Source: a virus. From it: 47,934 nt of DNA. The position numbers and the translations under genes were made by a program. The DNA lies in IMG/VR virus record IMGVR_UViG_3300032893_000080, positions 1 to 47,934 of that record, one strand, 5' to 3'. Shown in pieces: positions 1-6,068 of the stretch; within the stretch, counting starts at the first letter, position 1, and every line of letters begins with the position of its first letter. A model generated the notes under the pieces. It searched no databases. It saw only the letters and a program-made list of their open reading frames with translations, and was not told where the DNA came from.

Positions 1-126
1 TACGCAGCGAGCAGCAATACCGGTGCGGTTGCTGGACCGAAAGCAGTAATGCCGAACCAGCGAAGCCCGCGAGCCAAACGGGATCGTTTGTCGGTATCGA
101 ATAACCGTCACGGACACAACCCATGA
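1..126 (+). CDS. 3' end of the Cys-containing early protein at 41119 (partial)
   Basis: This is codons 61-101 plus the TGA stop of the same protein encoded complete at 41119-41424. It is in frame from base 1, so in the circular reading the gene would run 41119-41298 and then 1-126. The ATGA overlap with the next gene (start at 123) shows translational coupling. No function is recognised. Confidence 0.75.
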   Translation, partial: YAASSNTGAVAGPKAVMPNQRSPRAKRDRLSVSNNRHGHNP

Positions 127-127
127 G
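1..127. repeat. 127-bp exact direct repeat, copy 1
   Basis: Bases 1-127 are identical to 41299-41425; the match starts at the first base of the window and breaks at base 128 (A here, C at 41426). A repeat that begins exactly at a contig edge and has a length equal to a common maximal assembly k-mer (127) is typical of a de Bruijn graph overlap at a branch. It implies that 41298 joins to 1 in a circular genome. Confidence 0.95.
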
Positions 128-602
128 ATGGACTGTTTCTCATCGCTTCGATGCTGACGTGTTGCCGCTGGCTGACCGGCACTACAACCGCCGCAAGGTA
201 GGCTCGCCGCAATTCGTGCCGCCAGGGCGCTGCTTGGTATTCAAAACGGTCGATCTGAAGGCAGTCTGGACTACCTCATGGCCATTCGCGCGATATGTGC
301 GGCATGCGTGGCCCGGAGCCTGGGTCAACAGTCTTTTCCGCACAGAGGGCGCGGGACTTGCTTCAGAGCTGATTAGGGAGGCCGTGGCGGCGACTAGAGC
401 CTGCTGGCCTGCCGTACCAGACCTCGGCATGGTGTCCTTCGTAGACGCAGCCAAAACCCGCAGGAAGCGCGATCCGGGCCGGTGCTACCGAAAGGCCGGT
501 TTCCGCCATGTGGGATTCACGAAAGGCGGCCTATGGGTGTATCAGATGCTCCCGGCAGAAATGCCAGCAGCTCAGCAACCATTGCTCGAGATGGCGGCAT
601 AA
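123..602 (+). CDS. Putative GNAT-fold DNA-modification protein, Mom-like
   Basis: 159 aa. The start is the ATG overlapping the preceding TGA. The N-terminus has a D-x-HYNRRK motif (residues 18-25). The middle carries an aromatic-rich stretch and the segment 'EGAGLASELIREAVAATR'. The C-terminal half has 'GMVSFVDAAKTRRKRDP' followed by 'GRCYRKAGFRHVGFTKGG', the order expected of a GNAT acyl-CoA fold. From memory this resembles Mu Mom and related phage proteins that acylate adenine to evade restriction; I could not search. It occupies the position held by a cytosine methyltransferase in the alternative cassette at 41.4 kb, which supports an antirestriction role. Another GNAT acyltransferase activity is possible. 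Confidence 0.5.
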   Translation: MRWTVSHRFDADVLPLADRHYNRRKVGSPQFVPPGRCLVFKTVDLKAVWTTSWPFARYVRHAWPGAWVNSLFRTEGAGLASELIREAVAATRACWPAVPDLGMVSFVDAAKTRRKRDPGRCYRKAGFRHVGFTKGGLWVYQMLPAEMPAAQQPLLEMAA

Positions 603-611
603 GGTGCGGAC

Positions 612-1007
612 ATGACAAATGAGCAACTACAGGCGATTCGGGATCGCTGGGCCGTCAATGACCAAAGCTACGCCCATGGCGATATCACTTCCTTACTTGC
701 AGAAATCGAGCGCCTGACCGCCGAGCGGGACCAGTGGAAGCTCGGCAGCGCCATAGTCAACGAGCGGCTGCTGGCGGAGATCGAGAGGCTGCGAGCGACG
801 CTGGATAAGATTTCCAGAACCTATTGCGGAGACCCCGGCAACGAGTGTCCGATTCTCAAGCAGTTCTGCGCCCACCTTGCGAGCGAAGCCCTGCGACTCT
901 CCTACGAACCGTCACCGATTCATCCTGACCCCACTGGCAAGACGCGGGAGCCGCCGCACTGCCCCACGTGCGATTGCCAAACTGATTCAGCCGCAGTGAA
1001 ATCGTGA
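612..1007 (+). CDS. Coiled-coil hypothetical protein with Cys-rich tail (copy A)
   Basis: 131 aa. Residues 25-65 form a heptad-like helix (LLAEIERLTAERDQWKLGS...), and the C-terminus has a HCPTCDC zinc-ribbon-like motif. It is homologous to 42444-42887: the coiled-coil segment and the last ~30 residues are nearly identical at DNA level, while the middle and N-terminus differ. The start ATG is preceded by 'AAGGTGCGGAC'. The function is unknown; it marks a mosaic joint between cassettes A and B. Confidence 0.75.
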   Translation: MTNEQLQAIRDRWAVNDQSYAHGDITSLLAEIERLTAERDQWKLGSAIVNERLLAEIERLRATLDKISRTYCGDPGNECPILKQFCAHLASEALRLSYEPSPIHPDPTGKTREPPHCPTCDCQTDSAAVKS

Positions 1008-1252
1008 GCGCGCCCCCCATCAAGTCCCTGCGGCGCCGCATCTCCAGCGTACGGGTATCCTCGAACGCTGAGTACATGCGCGTGAAGGTCTACTGGCAGC
1101 CCGGATGGGCCTTTGACCCGGAGGGTGATGGGAAGCGCTATGCGGGTCTCTTCACGCGGATGGCCACCGCGTCCCTGCTCGAAAGTCTGCTGAACGCCCA
1201 GTTGCGAGCGGTCCCTAATGGCTATGCGGGAATACCCGCACAGAGAACCTGA
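1004..1252 (+). CDS. Hypothetical early protein
   Basis: 82 aa from a GTG start overlapping the preceding stop (GTGA). It is basic at the N-terminus (KSLRRRISSVRVSS), with no recognised domain. Its 3' end ('QRT' stop) and the following intergenic bases match those after the unrelated gene ending at 43166, a shared boundary sequence. Confidence 0.6.
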   Translation: MSAPPIKSLRRRISSVRVSSNAEYMRVKVYWQPGWAFDPEGDGKRYAGLFTRMATASLLESLLNAQLRAVPNGYAGIPAQRT

Positions 1253-1261
1253 ACGAGTCAC

Positions 1262-1525
1262 ATGGCAGATAAATGGATTCCGCTCGACGAGCTGATCGAG
1301 GAGTTCGAGGCCGATCCGCAGATGCGCAAGCTGATGCAGGAAGCCAGACGGGAACTAGCCACCAACATCAAGCCATTGCTCAGCCGGCCGCAGTACAAGC
1401 GGCTCATACGCGGAGAAGGGCCGGAATTGGCGACGGTGAGCGAGCGCATCCGCCGGTCGCTGAAGGCTCTCATGGCGCGCCAGTGGCGTTTCCTCAGAAG
1501 TCGCGGAGTGCGTCGATCTCTATAG
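1262..1525 (+). CDS. Hypothetical acidic/basic helical protein, last rightward gene of cassette A
   Basis: 87 aa, rich in charged helices (DELIEEFEADPQMRKLMQEA). The stop TAG lies inside the palindrome CTATAG, which also provides the stop of the convergent Rz gene (1520-2002), so the two genes overlap tail to tail by 6 nt. The C-terminal 'GVRR' coding bases match the 3' end of the gene at 43177-43605. This suggests the present end was made by a deletion that fused the gene to the Rz end. Confidence 0.6.
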   Translation: MADKWIPLDELIEEFEADPQMRKLMQEARRELATNIKPLLSRPQYKRLIRGEGPELATVSERIRRSLKALMARQWRFLRSRGVRRSL

Positions 1526-2002
1526 CTGTGGCTTCAGTTCCGCGATGAGGGCATTGAGCTGGTTGACGCATCTTTCGTAGCCGTCGGCGGCAGCGACAAG
1601 ATCTCCCGCAAGCGAATCAGAGGCTCCAGGGTTTGAGGTTCCAGAAGCTCCGGGCTGATCTGGGGTTTCTGGCACGGAATGAGTACTGGAGGCGGGGCAG
1701 GTCTGACGGGTGAGCAAGCGGTGAGCCAGAGCCAGATTGGCATCCCGAGCAGCCACCACATTCGCGTTCTCATGTTGCAGGTTCTCCACGATCTGGGCAT
1801 TGGTTCGGGCCGTCGTTTGAGCCGCTACCAGCTGGGCCTGTAAGGCGGTTCGGATCGCCGTTTCCGCATTCGCTCGGTCCGTGGCATCCGAGGCGATTCG
1901 GGCTTGCAGGATCCCAGAATCCCTCCAGGAGGCCACTTTCCACCCTGCTCCAAAGAGCAGCAGGGCAGCCAGTCCGTAGGCTGCCAGCCTCAAATAGATC
2001 AC
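1520..2002 (-). CDS. Rz: Inner-membrane spanin subunit (Rz-like), cassette A
   Basis: 160 aa. The GTG start overlaps the upstream stop (GTGA). It has one N-terminal membrane segment (residues ~5-22, LAAYGLAALLLFGAGWKVAS), then a long Ala/Gln-rich coiled coil (30-95) and a Pro/Ser linker, ending in 'NALIAELKPQL'. This is the topology of Rz i-spanins, which link the inner membrane to an Rz1 lipoprotein to disrupt the outer membrane at lysis. A lipoprotein reading frame is nested inside it. The last ~12 residues are shared with the cassette B Rz at 44513-45040. Confidence 0.85.
   Translation of the reverse strand: MIYLRLAAYGLAALLLFGAGWKVASWRDSGILQARIASDATDRANAETAIRTALQAQLVAAQTTARTNAQIVENLQHENANVVAARDANLALAHRLLTRQTCPASSTHSVPETPDQPGASGTSNPGASDSLAGDLVAAADGYERCVNQLNALIAELKPQL
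1534..1773 (-). CDS. Rz1: Outer-membrane spanin lipoprotein (Rz1-like), nested in Rz
   Basis: 79 aa in a different frame within Rz. The sequence is a short basic n-region (MRTR), a hydrophobic core and lipobox LTAC with Cys20, then a Pro-rich mature part (SPVRPAPPP...). This is the classic embedded Rz1 arrangement. The start at 1773 is chosen because it gives a normal lipoprotein signal; an in-frame ATG at 1800 would add nine residues without signal character. Confidence 0.8.
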   Translation of the reverse strand: MRTRMWWLLGMPIWLWLTACSPVRPAPPPVLIPCQKPQISPELLEPQTLEPLIRLREILSLPPTATKDASTSSMPSSRN

Positions 2003-2190
2003 AACCAGCCTTTCACCTTGGCCACAATCACCGCAGCCCAGGTCACCCCATGTAACCAGTTCCCTTTGATCCAGGCCCAGGCTTTGGAAGCATCGGTTTT
2101 GGCTTTCCCCTCCAGGACCGCTATACGGGCCTCCAGGGAGGTCACACTGAGGGATGGGGTAGAAGGTGAGGGGGTAGTGGGATCGGCCAT
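1999..2190 (-). CDS. Small membrane-associated lysis-region protein
   Basis: 63 aa. It has a Pro/Ser/Thr N-terminus, a short coiled coil (SLEARIAVLEGKAK) and a C-terminal hydrophobic/aromatic segment (WAWIKGNWLHGVTWAAVIVAKVKGWL). It lies immediately before Rz with a 4-nt overlap, and the ATG is preceded by AGGAG. It may be a holin partner or antiholin; there is no family I can name. Confidence 0.6.
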   Translation of the reverse strand: MADPTTPSPSTPSLSVTSLEARIAVLEGKAKTDASKAWAWIKGNWLHGVTWAAVIVAKVKGWL

Positions 2191-2199
2191 AGCGGGCTC

Positions 2200-2367
2200 C
2201 TATTTCGTCTGACGAGGGGCTGGGCGATGAGACGGATCTCGAGGGGCGGTCACTGAGAAAGCGCGCCAGTGTTCTGGCGTGGGGTTTCGAATGCCCGCTC
2301 GATAGACCAGATGGTATTCACGATGTTGCGCCGCTCTGATTTGGGCCAGAGATTCGTTGCCTAGCAA
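2200..2367 (-). CDS. Possible small protein with a TTG start
   Basis: A 55-codon open frame fills the gap between the genes at 2318 and 1999, overlapping the former. Its product (…SLAQIRAAQHREYHLVYR…) reads like a protein, but no ATG or GTG is available. The TTG at 2367 has no convincing Shine-Dalgarno. It could also be reached by a +1 shift from the holin gene near the CTTTTTGG run. Tentative. Confidence 0.3.
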   Translation of the reverse strand: MLGNESLAQIRAAQHREYHLVYRAGIRNPTPEHWRAFSVTAPRDPSHRPAPRQTK

Positions 2368-2569
2368 ACCAAAAAGTCATCACAGTGCCAACATTCGCGG
2401 TCAATACGCCCAGCATGACTTGCAAAGCATCATGATGCTCTCCCGGGACCTTCACATGGCCATAGAGAAACTGGCTCAGCACGAAGAAGTAGCCCCCGAC
2501 GAACAAAAGCGATAACACCGCCTGGAAGTAAGCGGTCGCCCGATGAGTCAGAAGCTTCCAGGAGTTCAC
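2318..2569 (-). CDS. Putative holin, two membrane segments (cassette A)
   Basis: 83 aa with a GTG start overlapping the upstream stop (GTGA), preceded by a strong CAGGAG. There are two hydrophobic segments (about 14-36 and 49-67) separated by a short polar loop (HVKVPGEHHDA), and the tail is polar. Size, topology and position between lysozyme and spanins fit a class II holin that releases or activates the endolysin; no specific family is recognised. Confidence 0.55.
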   Translation of the reverse strand: MNSWKLLTHRATAYFQAVLSLLFVGGYFFVLSQFLYGHVKVPGEHHDALQVMLGVLTANVGTVMTFWFARQRISGPNQSGATS

Positions 2570-2748
2570 TCCTGAGGTTCCTTGCCGGCGAGCATCTCCC
2601 GGAACTCCTGGATCCCTCTGGAGAGGTATCGGTACTGGGGATCCGCTCCCTCAGGACCGTTCAATCGACGTAACCACGCCTGCCACATCCTGCGGGTGAA
2701 GGGGGTCCGATTACTTCCCCCAGGTTTCAAGGCACGGCCGTTCCTCAT
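2566..2748 (-). CDS. Small basic hypothetical protein between lysozyme and holin
   Basis: 60 aa (MRNGRALKPGGSNRTPFTRR…), with the start at 2748 chosen because it gives an ATGA overlap with the lysozyme stop. It is soluble and rich in Arg and Trp, with no domain recognised. Longer upstream extensions would simply overlap the lysozyme gene. Confidence 0.55.
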   Translation of the reverse strand: MRNGRALKPGGSNRTPFTRRMWQAWLRRLNGPEGADPQYRYLSRGIQEFREMLAGKEPQE

Positions 2749-3152
2749 ACCTGCCCCGTGAGGAGGATCTGGGCTAGCCCCTGATACCGCGGAGCAATCC
2801 TGGGGTCCTGGACCTGACACTCCTGAGAAGCGGTAGTCCAGTCCTGGGCTCCCAACGCGGCGATCATCTTGGGGAAGTGCAATAAGCCCCCTAATCCCTC
2901 GTTGAAGGCAATATCGAGGCAAACGGATTGGCGGGGGGGATCAAGACTCGCATACCATGAATACTTCTGGAGCTGGGTATCCAATTCCGTGAGCTGGGCT
3001 CCCAAGAGGGCTCCCGCGGCAGAACGGGTGATCCCGGCATCCACATTGAAGCCATAGCCAATCGTGAGATGGCCATGGGTATCCCGGTAAGCCGTCCCCC
3101 GGAAACCTTCTTCCTGTTCCAGTCGGGGCAAAGCCAGATCCACGGCGCTCAT
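2745..3152 (-). CDS. GH24 endolysin (T4-type lysozyme), cassette A
   Basis: 135 aa. The N-terminal catalytic core shows Glu15, Asp24 and Thr30 with the exact E-x8-D-x5-T spacing of GH24 lysozymes ('EEGFRGTAYRD' then 'LTIGYG'), followed by the helical 'FNEGLGGL' region. It hydrolyses peptidoglycan at lysis. There is no signal sequence or membrane anchor, so release needs a holin. Its ATGA overlaps the upstream gene. It is only distantly similar to the 158-aa GH24 enzyme of cassette B. Confidence 0.9.
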   Translation of the reverse strand: MSAVDLALPRLEQEEGFRGTAYRDTHGHLTIGYGFNVDAGITRSAAGALLGAQLTELDTQLQKYSWYASLDPPRQSVCLDIAFNEGLGGLLHFPKMIAALGAQDWTTASQECQVQDPRIAPRYQGLAQILLTGQV

Positions 3153-3415
3153 CTGCGGCGTTTCTCCTCGAGCATGTGAATGCGTAGTTCCTGCTCGTTC
3201 ACCAGTCCTCCGATCTCATGCAGTCGTCCCCGGATACCACTTTCGTGGTTGCCGATATCCTCCTTGATCCGACTGATATCAGAGGCCATTCCCGCCAAAG
3301 TCTCCCCTACCCTGCGACATTCCACCACGTGTGTCCAGAGGGCCTTGGCGATGAATCCCACCACGGCGATCTGGACCGTGACGAGAATCCCCAAAGCCCA
3401 TAGCAGTTGCTCCAT
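3149..3415 (-). CDS. Membrane protein with periplasmic or cytoplasmic coiled coil
   Basis: 88 aa. One N-terminal membrane segment (about 4-28, LLWALGILVTVQIAVVGFIA) is followed by a charged heptad region (SDISRIKEDIGNHESGIRGR…MLEEKRRR). It sits next to the endolysin. Small single-span proteins here can be pinholins or antiholins, but no assignment is possible. Confidence 0.6.
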   Translation of the reverse strand: MEQLLWALGILVTVQIAVVGFIAKALWTHVVECRRVGETLAGMASDISRIKEDIGNHESGIRGRLHEIGGLVNEQELRIHMLEEKRRR

Positions 3416-3418
3416 CCA

Positions 3419-3616
3419 TCAGTTATCGAGGATGTCCGAAGCGCATCGGAGTACGAACTCCTGCATATCCCGTGTGACCGCCTGCTCATTGGCCTTGTAG
3501 AGCGCGTAGATCGAGTTGAAGTGCTGAATCCGGAAAGGCGCGACCCGTGAGAGATTGTCTTTGACTTTCTCGATAAGGTCATCGCCGCCAATGATGATCG
3601 TTCCTCCTCCGCCCAT
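3419..3616 (-). CDS. Small hypothetical protein with Gly-rich N-terminus
   Basis: 65 aa starting MGGGGTIIIGGDDL. The start at 3616 is preferred over the upstream in-frame ATG at 3631 because AGGAG lies six bases before it. The rest is helical (IEKVKDNLSRVAPFRIQHFNSIYALY). Function unknown. Confidence 0.6.
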   Translation of the reverse strand: MGGGGTIIIGGDDLIEKVKDNLSRVAPFRIQHFNSIYALYKANEQAVTRDMQEFVLRCASDILDN

Positions 3617-3618
3617 GA

Positions 3619-3921
3619 CTATCTCCTGCAATTCTTTGGCCCGAAGGCCGTGATGAGTTTCTGGTCCACTTCAACCTCTGACCTCAGATCCGCGAACTCA
3701 TGGGTCTTGAACCAGTCCAGATTGTACTGCTGCAAGCGCTGTTCACGTTGCGCAGCCTGGTAAGCCAGGATCAACCAGACGTTGATCGCAATCGATAGCC
3801 CCAGAAGGACAGTGGTTAACCATCCCTTGACCCGCTCTCCATGAATGGTGGCCTGAGCGATATTTGCTCCCCCTTCCGCTCTCAGGGATTGATCCGGGCT
3901 ATGCTCGGGATGGATGCTCAC
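3619..3921 (-). CDS. Single-span membrane protein
   Basis: 100 aa with a membrane segment at about 34-54 (GWLTTVLLGLSIAINVWLILAY), followed by a charged helix. The start overlaps the upstream stop (ATGA). It belongs to the lysis-proximal group of membrane proteins; function unknown. Confidence 0.6.
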   Translation of the reverse strand: MSIHPEHSPDQSLRAEGGANIAQATIHGERVKGWLTTVLLGLSIAINVWLILAYQAAQREQRLQQYNLDWFKTHEFADLRSEVEVDQKLITAFGPKNCRR

Positions 3922-4217
3922 TCCGACCCCCCTCTGTAACGGGGTTCCACGAGTTTCTTCAGGTCCGTCACCTCTGCGGTGAGATCCACGACCCGCTGCT
4001 GGAGCGCGGAGAGCTGATTCGACAGCGCCCAGCCCCCGATGATGAAAGCGGTGAGGAGAACCGCCCCGATGCCGGCGAACCAGGTCCGGGTATCCTTCCC
4101 GTCCTCGTGATAGGTGATCGAAGCTCGGGCTGCGGATTCGGCGATCAGTCGGGCAACGCGGGTTAATTCCTCGTCTCCGAGATTGATGTCGGGATCAATC
4201 CGTTGCTCCCTGGCCAT
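3918..4217 (-). CDS. Single-span membrane protein with C-terminal coiled coil
   Basis: 100 codons. A soluble helical N-terminus is followed by a membrane segment (about 47-68, WFAGIGAVLLTAFIIGGWAL) and a heptad stretch (LSALQQRVVDLTAEVTDLKKLV). It lies directly after the tailspike. Cassette B has a similarly organised protein at 46058-46414. Confidence 0.6.
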   Translation of the reverse strand: MAREQRIDPDINLGDEELTRVARLIAESAARASITYHEDGKDTRTWFAGIGAVLLTAFIIGGWALSNQLSALQQRVVDLTAEVTDLKKLVEPRYRGGSE

Positions 4218-4220
4218 GGC

Positions 4221-5915
4221 TTAATTCGGAACGTCCACGCCAGTCTGGCCGAGCTGGATCAAATGCACCGTATCCCACAGGAACCCGACAGTGCGGCTGA
4301 ACCCATTGGCCGGATTGGTCCAGGCGGACATCTTGTACATTGATCCCCACGTGATGGTCCCCATCGCACCTCCCGAGGCGTTCACGATCTCGACATAGAC
4401 CGGAGGCCCTACGGTGAGATTCGTCGGGTTGGCGATGGTCATGGCATTCCCATCGGTCACCACGATCCGGATGATGCGCCCCAGATGCATGTTGGGCGTC
4501 ATGCTGGCCGCGTAGGTCAGCGTATTGAGGATCGCTCCCCCGGAGTCCGCCCAGAGATTCACCGCCAGCGCCCGGTTCGGTACCGTGGCGTTATCGGTCA
4601 CCGTCCCGTAGCCGCCCTCATAGACATTCCCGGTGCTGCCGGAGTCAAAGGACAGCGTGGCACCGTTCTCGGCATTCGGTCCGATGTGGTTCCCGGTGCT
4701 GTTGGTCTGAAAGATGAGACCACCTCCAGATCCCCCGTTGCTGCAGCCCATGACGAGGGAGTTGTTGAGATTGTTGAACTGGAACTTGGAATTCTCGTGA
4801 TAGCAGCCAAGAACGAGTGCTCCTTCGACGTTGGAGGAAGCGCCTCCCAGTTGCAAGCCGATCTCGTTGTTGGTGCCGGTTTCGCCGGAGAAATTCCCCC
4901 CGATGACCCGGAAGTTGTAGATCTGGGAGGCATCGACCTTCAGCCCTCTGGAGTTCGCCTTGTAGTTGGTCGAGGCCAGGGCATCGAAGTCATAGACCGT
5001 AATGTCATTGACGAAATTGCCGGTGAAATAAGCACCTGAATCCCGATCGGCATTGTTCACCGTGATGGATACGGGGAGCACAGGCGGATTGTCGGGCCAG
5101 CTCTTGCAGTCCCGGATCACCACACTGTTGGTGTCTGCCCCATAGAGTCCAACACCCGGCATCATGAAGATCAGCCGCTCGAAGCGAGAGCGGATCGATT
5201 CCGTTCCGCCACTGCTGTTCAGGCGAATCCCGTGGTTCGGATTCGTGCTGTTACCACAGATCACGAGATCATGGACCCACTCCCCGTTCTTGCCGGAGAA
5301 GTCAAACGTCGGACTGTTAGCTGCAGCCCCGTTGATGATCTGCGCCCACCCTCCTTCCGCTCCGATATCGATCGGCAGCATGGCCGTGGTCGAGGAACCA
5401 AACGTGGGAGGTGTGACGATGAGATAGGCGGTATGGGACAGAAACCGAACCGGAGCGCCACCGGCCAGCATCTGGGTGACCGCACTTTGGAGCGGGGCGG
5501 ACATATCCGTCGTCCCCGGACTCGTGTTCGTGCCATACCGGTCCGGAATGCCGGGCTTGTAGATGAAATTGACCGCAGTCACTCCAGCAGCGGTCTCGAT
5601 CGCGGTTTGGGGGTACAGATAGCCGGCGAGCAGACTCTGGCTCAGAACGAGATAGGGCGCGTCGTAGTAGTCCGCATCCCACAACGTCGTGGTTCCGGTA
5701 GAGTCCTTCAGCACGAAGTGGTAGGACCCGGAATCCAATCTCACCGTGGCAAGCCCTGTGGAGTCCAGAATCACTGGATTTGCGTTAACAATAGTCCCTG
5801 CAGGATCGGAGAAGGTTTGCTTAGGGGTCGTCGATCCGGCTATATAGGTGAAGAGCTGTCCCCCGGGGGCGGCAGGCCAGTAGAACACCGGGACTGACAG
5901 GAACGGAGTACTCAT
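4221..5915 (-). CDS. Tailspike / receptor-binding protein, beta-helix type (version A)
   Basis: 564 aa. The N-terminal ~100 residues (FLSVPVFYWPAAPGGQLFTY…DADYYDAPYL) look like a particle-binding domain seen in podovirus tail proteins. The remainder is rich in short G/N/S/V strands with many 'NxxxxxG' turns, as in right-handed parallel beta-helix spikes that bind or cleave surface polysaccharide. The ATG lies in CATATG at 5913-5918. A different beta-helix protein occupies the same place in cassette B (46411-47934). No catalytic residues can be assigned. Confidence 0.75.
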   Translation of the reverse strand: MSTPFLSVPVFYWPAAPGGQLFTYIAGSTTPKQTFSDPAGTIVNANPVILDSTGLATVRLDSGSYHFVLKDSTGTTTLWDADYYDAPYLVLSQSLLAGYLYPQTAIETAAGVTAVNFIYKPGIPDRYGTNTSPGTTDMSAPLQSAVTQMLAGGAPVRFLSHTAYLIVTPPTFGSSTTAMLPIDIGAEGGWAQIINGAAANSPTFDFSGKNGEWVHDLVICGNSTNPNHGIRLNSSGGTESIRSRFERLIFMMPGVGLYGADTNSVVIRDCKSWPDNPPVLPVSITVNNADRDSGAYFTGNFVNDITVYDFDALASTNYKANSRGLKVDASQIYNFRVIGGNFSGETGTNNEIGLQLGGASSNVEGALVLGCYHENSKFQFNNLNNSLVMGCSNGGSGGGLIFQTNSTGNHIGPNAENGATLSFDSGSTGNVYEGGYGTVTDNATVPNRALAVNLWADSGGAILNTLTYAASMTPNMHLGRIIRIVVTDGNAMTIANPTNLTVGPPVYVEIVNASGGAMGTITWGSMYKMSAWTNPANGFSRTVGFLWDTVHLIQLGQTGVDVPN

Positions 5916-6068
5916 ATGGATCTCACCCAGGCGTTGGGGATAGCGGTGGTTTCAGGACTCTCCCCGCTCATCAGTAAGTACCTCATGGACCCCATGGTCC
6001 GGATGATGGATCGGTGCCTACCCCAAGGCATCGTGAAGCGCATCCTACTCTTCAAAATAGGTCGATAG
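5916..6068 (+). CDS. Possible small plus-strand protein between tailspike and ejection genes
   Basis: 50 codons starting MDLTQALGIAVVSGLSPLIS and ending ILLFKIGR. GGAG at 5905-5908 lies seven bases before the ATG. It fills exactly the gap between two minus-strand late genes, and its ATG shares the CATATG with the tailspike start. The composition (hydrophobic N-terminal half, basic end) is protein-like, and the opposite strand offers nothing better. It is antisense to its operon, so it would need its own promoter, which I do not see. Confidence 0.4.
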   Translation: MDLTQALGIAVVSGLSPLISKYLMDPMVRMMDRCLPQGIVKRILLFKIGR

